Origin: Phascolarctobacterium sp.
GTDB lineage: Bacteria; Bacillota; Negativicutes; Acidaminococcales; Acidaminococcaceae
Length of the DNA: 64,000 nt
NCBI GenBank assembly: GCA_030523325.1
Contig: JAUNIS010000009.1
Span: 1 to 64,000 of the forward strand
Direction: 5' to 3'
Shown here one piece after another: positions 19,401 through 24,111 of this stretch (position 1 is the first letter of the stretch; the number at the start of each line of letters is the position of its first letter). The notes beneath the pieces are model-generated. The model had not been told where the DNA came from. It saw only the letters and a program-made list of their open reading frames with translations, and made no database searches. The translations under genes were made by a program, and so were the position numbers.

Positions 19401-19572
19401 CAAAAGCCGTGATATATTTAGCAGTACTTTCTGAACTATTAGCATCCCAGGTCAGCACTTGCTCTGCGGCAAATGCGCTCGGTGCAGCAAGAACACTTGC
19501 TCCTAAAACTACGGAAGCAAGCACCGACTTCACTAAACGACTACTAACGTATGATTTCTTCGTGCTATTCAT
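13453..19572 (-). CDS. Giant type V autotransporter adhesin-like protein
   Basis: 2039 residues. A signal peptide (residues 1-35, cleavage after APSAFA) precedes a long Ser/Thr/Asn/Gly-rich passenger (about 36-1740) built of NTVNI-, IYGGY- and GNxVxI-type beta-helix repeats, then a C-terminal autotransporter barrel (about 1770-2039) that ends in the classic aromatic FKWNF. The passenger contains larger modules of about 240-250 residues, each opening with LTGTYI or LTGNYL. No proteolytic catalytic triad, RGD or Cys is evident, so an adhesin or surface-shielding role is inferred. An outer-membrane barrel in a genome otherwise Firmicute in content is a key sign of a diderm. It starts at ATG 19572 behind GGGGGA and is flanked by its own terminator; a second terminator-like hairpin lies in its leader. 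Confidence 0.92.
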   Translation of the reverse strand: MNSTKKSYVSSRLVKSVLASVVLGASVLAAPSAFAAEQVLTWDANSSESTAKYITAFDTLDGTSSTGDYGILNINYDINKTNAPNVTAVYGAYSTSTTDTMANNTVNINTVITGTMSIYGAHSEVVGPRDSDQYTDLVNNTINVNSSASGDMSGVTLVAGSINSKAPVQSGNTLNFNAWTGTLAAINPNNEDGKFATINMYLATTKDDGTGKLIIDEKIPDGTDTVVTLADTNVQSHLSGSTTLYIHNFTADMLGDDGKLTLIAGNNTKVYSIRFLAGGISDFTKDTNGSKNGGSDLGIKGAAVRNYATDKTEDNYALDIGNLFCYDNAGTDGGVYVEVNPTIVAGEFVDKGVVTYKGLADAGKLILGNDATSKSETALLITGKYAEAQNVSGGDFKIDAGGLTVASGAALYGGYSNAKSTSDAPISAESNKITIAGNLTTVASTNIIGGYAIGSNSLVASNTVEITAGTVGFADAPVVISNGVRGTNEASFNTVTISGGTVNASEIFGGFTQEADSSIGTTLQAANAVSNNAAFGNTVNLSNPNLTVAVNVYGGGGLFANSNTVNISAGSVTSTATGNAGYVRGGYAIYAAAGNTVNVTGGTLSRVIGGQATGNSGTQYKAMSNTVNFGGEATAATIYGGYVDATGYTATNNTVNITGGTITGEADDFTGVHGAYATGGTTSNNLVNITGGTITSTGNFVYVQGGKGSTNTNNIVAVSGSADITKAALRGGSDGSTCSGNVLYIGYAVTKDVDGNVNAVESNWKNNTVYNVANFSTINLYSTTYDDKATLDSSKGDTNLANTAVNVANFTFGDSNLYQFVSGNSAAAQQVNISYNGTDYSVASDSSTELGKEGRYNSDKTAIEVGALTAYNMAKTAGGIYAEYSSNVLTGNYLDKDITVGTEGILTLGDTVTESTASIVAGTYSDANNVIGGKVVITGDFTDTDTSADNKTTVIYGGYTNSANASTSGNTITVKGSAAGDASITQDPNLSSVDLIGAGGVTGATVSNENTLVINGWNGTINSISNFKTINFDDTVDSTVAKPVLNINGTPDLSNVDVVLNSTSTTLASGEEVVLLTGDAAKVGSFTISKDLLGNTYGDTGVNVSVEKLTDTSEAGVKISAKVLENTLTGTYIDAEGKTHTGATGDGSLQIGSDPYTTSGAGIVAGKFAEEGNANEGNVVITGTFTDLYTTGAAPEKQGETTKIYGGYVVDEEASSSGNTVTILGANSGDGTSGIQDALLNNVDLIGSNVNNENTLHIDGWSGTVNSISNFDTINIDNAVMGAAAPVLDITVDKIDWYNYVTVNLNSLNIIEELPEGTSLTLVQGNTNPAKEIQIAGETVEFGQTGIITEQNEKAVEVYDIKVDNNSQAIVAKIESLSLTGTYIGTDGKTVMGETGDGSLTLGNGGTTTTQASTVAGVMASSNDATDGKLTINSGFTGDKLENIAGGTTDKGNATGNEVTINGGVKASDVVGGNTSDGNATNNTVNINETVSAENLVGGATDKGNASDNTVNINAALGKVNVYGGSTDNGEATNNIINVNANVEGTITSASSKTGNASNNTVNINTDKVGSVVLGGTNDTLNINSTANISNLDMGAAGGNTLNIGSKNDDDSMNAASLTVGSLTNGNNQNYNFYVPSDYALNSGYTFLTVNGEANISGSNVNMYVAQLNEVRNDDVITLISADNLITDGVTWTRTLYGDLVDYDFTLAQEGSKYVARAKAQAKEDAKSPVESMLASAAMINQGSDMLSGLGFDAMSDAADSDNLNGQQETLGKAERDTHIFALAGASKMRYNSGSHIDNKGWNGILGLGYKENNASGSLTYGPVFEYGQGSYDSYLNNGVHGEGDTEYVGGGFMAKQVNNSGVYYEGSFRVGRNDIDYKGTFTNGSRASYDSDSTYMAAHLGMGYVTKVSDTRSLEYYGKLFYTHVKGDDVKLSDGTNYQFDDIDSTRLRVGLRMSKKYTNQGRFYYGLAYQYEFNSDADALVNGVGVNDAPSLKGSSGIGEIGYLFTSKNHYDIDLNGFGSVGKQRGIGAKLQFKWNF
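15290..16930 (-). repeat. Long imperfect modules inside the autotransporter passenger
   Basis: Three modules start (minus strand) at about 16912, 16194 and 15437, spaced about 717 and 757 nt. Each runs: LTG(T/N)Y(I/L), GxLxLG, a TxxASxVAG-type turn, VxITGxFTD, IYGGY, then NENTLxIxGWxGTxNSISNFxTINxD. The third copy is truncated and passes into short GGxTxxGNATxNxVxIN repeats (about 14870-15290). The copies have diverged in DNA, so they are old duplications and not recent slippage. Confidence 0.8.
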
Positions 19573-19598
19573 TATTATATTCCCCCTATTATAAATGC

Positions 19599-19877
19599 TT
19601 ATTGGTACAACAGGTTATCATGTAATAAAAAAGCAATGCTTAACAAACCTAACCAAAGGCCTCGCATTGCTTTGTAACCTATATGAAATTTGGGGCAAGC
19701 TGTTAGTATGTTCATAAGAAATTGGTATCTAACTTTTTTTGACAAGGCAGAACCAACTTTATCTGGAAGTACGTGAACATGAAATACTAAATTAAGGAAA
19801 GATGAACCTTTCAAAAAGGCATCTAGATAATTTGTATTTGCCACTTTGAAATAAAATTTCATTCCAACTGGGAACAT
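19599..19877 (-). CDS. Doubtful 92-codon open frame upstream of the autotransporter
   Basis: The frame opens with ATG 19877 preceded by AAGAAGG, encodes a 92-residue hydrophobic protein with no family I recognise, and ends 27 nt before the autotransporter start. The last 25 codons are read through a strong hairpin (19630-19673), which argues that the tail is not selected as protein. It may be a decayed gene or chance. The only support is the ribosome-site-like motif and two overlapping TATAAT boxes just upstream on the same strand. Confidence 0.2.
   Translation of the reverse strand: MFPVGMKFYFKVANTNYLDAFLKGSSFLNLVFHVHVLPDKVGSALSKKVRYQFLMNILTACPKFHIGYKAMRGLWLGLLSIAFLLHDNLLYQ
19628..19674 (-). 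terminator. Terminator-like hairpin in the leader of the autotransporter gene
   Basis: On the minus strand AAAGCAATGC pairs with GCATTGCTTT across a 24-nt loop and ends in six T, about 55 nt before the autotransporter ATG. It would stop transcripts coming from upstream, or attenuate the autotransporter mRNA. Confidence 0.6.
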
Positions 19878-20109
19878 AACAGCTACCTTCTTAAAATTAT
19901 AATTATAAGTAATAGTATTCGCTTAGATAAACCATATGAAAGCAAATAAATAATCACAGAATTCCAATTCATTTTTATCATACAAGAAGTAAATAGTCAA
20001 GGATTTATTAATGTAAATGAATATGTTTAATAAATATTGTTAAAGACTTATCAATTTTTATAAAACATAAATTGTAAAATGAAATTGAACAACTAAACAA
20101 AAAAATGAC

Positions 20110-20196
20110 CCATAATGGATTCTTTTTGGTAGAATAAAGTTACCACACAAAATACTACTGAAAGGAGGTCCATTATGGATCAGCTTAATTCTACCA
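20110..20196 (+). repeat. Two interleaved inverted repeats around an IS30-type transposase start
   Basis: Arm A CCATAATGGA (20110-20119) is the inverse of A' TCCATTATGG (20169-20178), and arm B TGGTAGAAT (20127-20135) the inverse of B' ATTCTACCA (20188-20196). The order A-B-A'-B' allows a pseudoknot, or competing hairpins, that would bury the AAAGGAGG ribosome site and the ATG at 20175. Confidence 0.6.
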
Positions 20197-20330
20197 CATA
20201 TACACCTGAAAGAAAACGGGGGCAACACTTAAAATTTGAGGACCGCTGCTCTATCAAGATATTCAATAAGCTCGGGTACTCTCTAAGAAAGATAGCAGAG
20301 AAGGATGAATTTAAATTTTGGTGTTTATGA
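20175..20330 (+). pseudogene. Truncated IS30-family transposase (N-terminal fragment)
   Basis: ATG 20175 follows AAAGGAGG and encodes 51 residues. The first 43 match the N-terminal helix-turn-helix region of IS30-type transposases: KRGQHLKFEDRCSIKIF followed by KLGYSLRKIAEK. The sequence then changes abruptly (DEFKFWCL, stop), so the remaining ~280 residues with the DDE catalytic domain are gone. The upstream control region with its inverted repeats is preserved. The right end of the element cannot be placed; the break is close to 20303. It sits in the gap between the autotransporter and lexA, consistent with a decayed insertion. Confidence 0.75.
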
Positions 20331-20347
20331 TTAAAATATTTAACTCA

Positions 20348-20425
20348 GAACGCCGTTTGTCGAAAATATTTTCGCTATAATTAAACAAGAACACTGTTTA
20401 CAAAATTGCGTTTATGCGTTATAAT
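20348..20425 (+). promoter_or_regulatory. lexA promoter with two LexA-like boxes
   Basis: A strong promoter TTTACA (20397-20402), 17 nt, TATAAT (20420-20425) precedes lexA. GAACACTGTTTA (20389-20400) overlaps its -35 box; a second copy GAACGCCGTTTG (20348-20359) lies 41 nt upstream, also followed by a TATAAT (20376-20381). Both read GAAC-N3-GTTT, an inverted AAC/GTT dyad close to Firmicutes SOS boxes (GAAC-N4-GTTC). The whole 41-nt unit looks tandemly duplicated. Between the boxes is a 14-bp perfect palindrome CGAAAATATTTTCG (20361-20374). Autorepression by LexA is the likely purpose. Confidence 0.65.
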
Positions 20426-20473
20426 TAATTCAGAATGTTCTATATTTTATTTTTTTTAAATAGGAGGTATATT

Positions 20474-21139
20474 ATGGGTCGTAGAAAAAAATTACCTGCC
20501 GATTTTGACGGCAACTGGACTGAAGAGATGTTAAGCGAGCGTCAACGTTCTATTTTAAAATATATTCGTGCGGTTCTTACCGAAAAGGGTTATCCTCCAT
20601 CCGTACGAGAAATCGGTCGAGCTTGCGGCTTATCTTCTAGCGCATCCGTACATAACCAACTCAAATTTTTAGAAAACACCGGCTTTATCTCAAGAGTAAG
20701 ACAAAGACCACGTGCTCTTGATCTTATTGGCTATAATGATGCGTGGCGCAACAAAGCAATGGTTCCTGTCCCTTTGGTTGGACGTGTAACTGCTGGCATT
20801 CCCATTCTCGCTGTTGAGAATATTGAAGAGACCTACCCTATCCCTAAGGATTTCATCGGCGTTGAAGAAGATGTTTTCATGCTGCGTGTATGTGGTGACT
20901 CTATGATTAACGCAGGCATTTTAGACGGGGACTATATTATTGCTCGTAAACAAAATTATGCAAATAATGGTGAGATCATTGTTGCTCTTATCGATAATGA
21001 AGAGACAACTGTTAAACGTTATTTCCGTGAGCTTAGACAAATTCGCCTGCAACCGGAAAATCCCAAGTACGAGCCCATCACTGGTACCGACAATATCAAA
21101 ATCATCGGTAAGGTTATCTCTGTAATTAGACTTTTATAA
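20474..21139 (+). CDS. lexA: LexA repressor
   Basis: SOS repressor. The start is ATG 20474 behind TAGGAGG; an in-frame ATG at 20435 lacks a ribosome site. The 221-residue protein has the winged helix-turn-helix (about residues 20-85, with YPPSVREIGRACGLSSSASVH), the self-cleavage site Ala107-Gly108 in VTAGIP, catalytic Ser143 in GDSM and Lys181 in TVKRYF. All residues needed for RecA-stimulated autoproteolysis are present. The N-terminal dozen residues are somewhat longer than in Bacillus. It is a single-gene unit with its own operator-promoter and terminator. Confidence 0.97.
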   Translation: MGRRKKLPADFDGNWTEEMLSERQRSILKYIRAVLTEKGYPPSVREIGRACGLSSSASVHNQLKFLENTGFISRVRQRPRALDLIGYNDAWRNKAMVPVPLVGRVTAGIPILAVENIEETYPIPKDFIGVEEDVFMLRVCGDSMINAGILDGDYIIARKQNYANNGEIIVALIDNEETTVKRYFRELRQIRLQPENPKYEPITGTDNIKIIGKVISVIRLL

Positions 21140-21208
21140 ATTTTACCTGCATCTTATCTAAAAAATTTACTTTGATTGCTCTTTTATTAAATTTATTATC
21201 TATTAATC

Positions 21209-21249
21209 AAAAGCTCTTAAACTTAGAATTCTTCGGTTTAAGAGCTTTT
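21209..21249 (+). terminator. Intrinsic terminator after lexA
   Basis: AAAAGCTCTTAAAC pairs with GTTTAAGAGCTTTT across a 13-nt loop; 70 nt after the lexA stop. Confidence 0.8.
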
Positions 21250-21572
21250 GTAGGATAATTAGATATGATTGTAAAAGAAGTTAAGATAACTTTGCTATAA
21301 CCTCATCCCAACGATATTGAAATGCCTAATCAACATTCTTCTAACATTTACACGACGCAATAATGACATCAAATTCTTCATTATTTCAACAGATATATTT
21401 TCGTTGATAAATTTTCATTACTTAAGGATATTTCTGTTTTTATCAGTGTATTATTGTTATGTAGTTTATGTGATTTGATGTGAAGCATTTGGAAGATTAT
21501 CAATGTTAATTCTAGGTTTAGTAGTATAAATTACAGGTTGAAGAATTATAACTTGGTGCGTGGGTTTTCGAT

Positions 21573-21601
21573 TTGACTTGTTTTCTTTATGATTATACAA
21601 G
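21573..21601 (+). promoter_or_regulatory. Candidate promoter of the SseB-macrodomain gene
   Basis: TTGACT (21573-21578), 17-nt spacer, TACAAG (21596-21601), giving a leader of about 80 nt. Confidence 0.45.
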
Positions 21602-21686
21602 ACATATTTAACTTTTCTTAAGTTTTTTGTATGTGTTGAAGTACTCTGTTTCATACTTTATTTTGATTGAAAAGGATTTGATTATT

Positions 21687-22694
21687 ATGATTAAGTTCGC
21701 TAACCCAGATATTATTGCTGCGGCAAGCAAGGATTATGCAACCAAACAAGATACTGAGTCTTTGACAAAGGTTTTGGAAGCGGTATCCACTATTCTTAAA
21801 GAAGAAGGAGAGGTTTTTATTCCCGTTCTTGTAGAACAAGATGGTTCCATGTCCTTGGAGACTTTGCTGAACGAGAAGCGTGAAACCTTTGTTCTTTGTT
21901 GTACAAGCCAATTCCAAGCGAGGGCTGCTGGTTATGAAACTACTATAAATCGCCGACTGAGCGATTACATTGATATGGTTATGCAGCTTGATGCTGCAGC
22001 AGGGATTTGCGTAAACCCTGGAGATGACTACCCTTTCACAATGCAAAAGCTCATGCTTCAAGCCTTGCTTGCTGAAAGTCAGAAAGCCCCCTACTCCAAC
22101 GGCATCAAACTTTTCAAGGGCGACATTACGACTATGGATGTCGATTGCATTGTTAATGCTGCCAATAACGAGCTACTTGGAGGAGGCGGCGTTGACGGAG
22201 CCATCCATCGTGCGGCTGGGCCAGATCTTTTGGCTGAATGCAAAATATTAATGGGTTGTCCTACGGGTCAAGCCAAGATTACCAACGGCTACAACTTGCC
22301 TGCTAAATTCGTAATTCATACTGTAGGTCCTGTTTATAACCTGAACAGCGAGGACCCTCGTCATATGCAGGAACGCAGTGAGCTTGGTTCTTGCTATCGC
22401 TCTTCCTTGGAAGTTGCTAAGCTGTACCACATTCATTCTATCGCCTTCCCTTGCATCTCTTGTGGGTCTTACGGCTATCCTATCGAGGAAGCGACGAAAA
22501 TTGCTTTCATCGAGGTTGTGCAATGGCTCAACGAAAATCCGAACTACGGTATGCAGGTGACCTTTGTGTGCTATGACGACGAGGCTATGGACGTTTACAA
22601 GAGCATTATCGATAATGCGCAGCACCCCGATCCAGATGCCCCTAACTTTATGAGCCTTCTCACCGGCCTCGGTAAGGACTTACCGAAACAATAA
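21687..22694 (+). CDS. SseB-domain / macrodomain fusion protein
   Basis: 335 residues from ATG 21687 (AAAAGGA upstream). Residues about 35-120 resemble the SseB N-terminal domain (FIPVLVEQDGSMSLETLL, then a TSQFQARAA segment); residues about 140-315 are a macrodomain with KLFKGDITTMDVDCIVNAAN, GGGGVDGAIHRAAG and HTVGPVY, the loops that bind ADP-ribose in MacroD-type deacetylases/hydrolases. The intact NAAN and GGGGVDGAIH motifs suggest an active hydrolase of O-acetyl-ADP-ribose or of ADP-ribosylated targets. The SseB part may supply target recognition; its role is unknown. It stands alone next to lexA but has its own promoter and terminator, so an SOS link is not shown. Confidence 0.88.
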   Translation: MIKFANPDIIAAASKDYATKQDTESLTKVLEAVSTILKEEGEVFIPVLVEQDGSMSLETLLNEKRETFVLCCTSQFQARAAGYETTINRRLSDYIDMVMQLDAAAGICVNPGDDYPFTMQKLMLQALLAESQKAPYSNGIKLFKGDITTMDVDCIVNAANNELLGGGGVDGAIHRAAGPDLLAECKILMGCPTGQAKITNGYNLPAKFVIHTVGPVYNLNSEDPRHMQERSELGSCYRSSLEVAKLYHIHSIAFPCISCGSYGYPIEEATKIAFIEVVQWLNENPNYGMQVTFVCYDDEAMDVYKSIIDNAQHPDPDAPNFMSLLTGLGKDLPKQ

Positions 22695-22721
22695 TTTGTG
22701 TTGCAAAACGAATCACTAAAA

Positions 22722-22772
22722 AAATGGACCAAGTGTTACTGATTGATACTTCAGTTTCACTGGGTCCTTGAG
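22722..22772. terminator. Bidirectional terminator between the macrodomain gene and the MNT gene
   Basis: GGACC-CAGTG and an inner ACTGA pair with TCAGT and CACTT-GGTCC, with a run of seven T on the minus strand and a T-rich tract on the plus strand. It separates two convergent genes and lies inside the stretch where the HEPN partner should continue. Confidence 0.8.
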
Positions 22773-22773
22773 T

Positions 22774-22821
22774 TGCTTTTTCAAACCTCACTGCAGAAAG
22801 TTCTTTAGCTTGCTCGTCCAT
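22774..22821 (-). pseudogene. Stub of a HEPN-domain gene
   Basis: On the minus strand an ATG at 22821 overlaps the last codons of the MNT gene, the usual MNT-HEPN coupling. It reads MDEQAKELSAVRFEKA, the expected start of a HEPN protein (typically MxExxKELxxYRLEKA). Homology stops after about 16 residues where a terminator hairpin begins. The ~100 residues with the RX4-6H active site are missing. Confidence 0.55.
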
Positions 22822-23149
22822 ATAGTTCAACACCTTCACTTTCTACATTTATATTATACAAAGAATAATACATTTTATCGTATTCTTCTTTTGAACTTAC
22901 TACAAGCGAAATAACTTCATCATAGTCTAAACTAACAGCATTGGAAATAGACCATAATTTTCTCTTAATTGCTCGTGTATCGGCCTCGTTGGTATTGAGT
23001 ATAACGAGAATATCAATATCTGATTCTGGCAGACTAGTGCCTTTAGCTTGAGAACCATATATAACTATTCTATCAACTTTATCTGTTGTTGTCAGTATCT
23101 TTTTTACAAGCACTTTTGTAAGATTATTCAACTTCTCTTTGTTGCACAT
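22805..23149 (-). CDS. MNT-type nucleotidyltransferase (orphan antitoxin)
   Basis: 114-residue minimal nucleotidyltransferase. The signature YGSQAKGTSLPESDIDILV occupies residues 31-49, with Gly32-Ser33 and metal-binding Asp44 and Asp46. In MNT-HEPN modules such proteins silence the HEPN toxin, in characterised cases by adenylylating it. Here the partner has been reduced to a 16-codon stub overlapping the 3' end. The intact motif means the enzyme could still be active, but without its normal target. ATG 23149 lies behind GGAGGGCAG. Flanked by terminators, it is a one-gene unit. Confidence 0.9.
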   Translation of the reverse strand: MCNKEKLNNLTKVLVKKILTTTDKVDRIVIYGSQAKGTSLPESDIDILVILNTNEADTRAIKRKLWSISNAVSLDYDEVISLVVSSKEEYDKMYYSLYNINVESEGVELYGRAS

Positions 23150-23285
23150 AATCTGCCCTCCTCTCTTAGACTAAAATCGACACACTTTATTACTAAATTT
23201 TAACATAAAAAATTTTCAAATTCAATGTAGAGCAGTGCTCTTTGCTTTATGCTTCATAGGTATTGTTTAAATATAATATAGGTAT

Positions 23286-23314
23286 TTGCTATTAAAAGAA
23301 GCTTTGCGTATAAT
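23286..23314 (+). promoter_or_regulatory. Promoter of the flavodoxin-like lipoprotein gene
   Basis: TTGCTA (23286-23291), 17-nt spacer, TATAAT (23309-23314), 40 nt before the ATG. Confidence 0.65.
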
Positions 23315-23353
23315 TAAACTAACTTAATTTATAAGTAAAGGGGAAATAAAACC

Positions 23354-23959
23354 ATGAAAAAAATCTTAAGTATTCTTGCTCTGAGCTTGGCTTTACTAAC
23401 AATGTTAATGATGAGTGGTTGTGCTTCTAACTCTAGCGATAAAAAGGCAGATTCTTCTTCTACCTCAGTAATGGCTACTGCTCACGCTCAAGAAAATAGC
23501 AAGGTTTTAGTTGCTTACTTCTCTTGGGGTGGAAATACTCGTAGACTGGCTCAAGAAGTTAAAAGAATCACAGGCGGTGACATTTTTGAAATTGCAACAG
23601 AACAACCCTATCCCACAAGCTATCACGCTTGCGTAAGCTACGCTAAAGAAGAACGCGCAAACAATATTCATCCTGCCTTAAAAAATCCTAAGGTTACTAA
23701 TTTACAAGACTATGACACAATTTTAATCGGCTTCCCAGTTTGGTGGTACGATGCCCCTATGGCAGTCTTCTCCTTCCTGGATGAAAACGATTTGTCTGGC
23801 AAAAACGTTGCCTTCTTCGCAACATCCGGTGGCACTCAACTGGAAACCTGCATGCCTCGCCTGCGTAAAGCTCTTCCGAACTCTCGCATTCTCGAAGGCA
23901 TCACCGCTAACGGCGTTGACATTTACCCCTGGTTAAACGGTCTCGGACTCGCAAAATAA
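23354..23959 (+). CDS. Flavodoxin-like lipoprotein
   Basis: 201 residues. The N-terminus is a lipoprotein signal peptide with lipobox MMSGC, so Cys23 should be lipidated. After a Ser/Asp/Lys linker comes a flavodoxin fold: VLVAYFSWGGNTRRLAQ holds the FMN phosphate loop, YDTILIGFPVWWYDAPM is the aromatic loop that packs on the flavin, and FFATSGGTQLE is the third FMN loop. It belongs to the flavodoxin_4-like group found outside the cytoplasm in anaerobes. An extracytoplasmic electron carrier or quinone/NADPH-type reductase is inferred; the donor is unknown. Expression is monocistronic with a clear promoter and terminator. Confidence 0.9.
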   Translation: MKKILSILALSLALLTMLMMSGCASNSSDKKADSSSTSVMATAHAQENSKVLVAYFSWGGNTRRLAQEVKRITGGDIFEIATEQPYPTSYHACVSYAKEERANNIHPALKNPKVTNLQDYDTILIGFPVWWYDAPMAVFSFLDENDLSGKNVAFFATSGGTQLETCMPRLRKALPNSRILEGITANGVDIYPWLNGLGLAK

Positions 23960-23963
23960 TAAG

Positions 23964-24002
23964 CAAAAACCCACAGCTTCACGAGAGCTGTGGGTTTTTG
24001 CT
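23964..24002 (+). terminator. Intrinsic terminator after the flavodoxin gene
   Basis: AAAAACCCACAGCT pairs with AGCTGTGGGTTTTT across a seven-base loop; the arm complementarity makes it work in both directions. Confidence 0.9.
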
Positions 24003-24022
24003 TTACCAAATCAATTTAATCG

Positions 24023-24087
24023 AAGGATTTTTGCGGAGCAAAAATCCTTCCTCAATTGCTCATTGCTCATTACTAATTGCTAATTGG
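24023..24087. repeat. Composite intergenic element, copy 1 (hairpin + 7-bp repeats)
   Basis: A hairpin with arms AAGGATTTTTGC and GCAAAAATCCTT and loop GGA (24023-24049) is followed, 5 nt after its GGATTTTTGC core arm, by CAATT and degenerate heptads of ATTGCTC/ATTGCTA type up to 24087. It ends 25 nt from the stop codon of the minus-strand M16C gene. Confidence 0.75.
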
Positions 24088-24111
24088 TTTATCGCCAACC
24101 AAAAGAGCTTT

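Larger units (their letters stand above)
21140..21686. other. 547-nt gap between lexA and the macrodomain gene
   Basis: It contains the lexA terminator and, near its end, a promoter for the next gene. The 300 nt between them are AT-rich with stop codons in all frames; I see no gene, repeat or strong dyad there. Confidence 0.6.

Noticed and set aside
22672-23149. Active MNT-HEPN toxin-antitoxin module
   Set aside because: Only about 16 codons of the HEPN partner remain before a terminator hairpin, so no toxin can be made from this locus.
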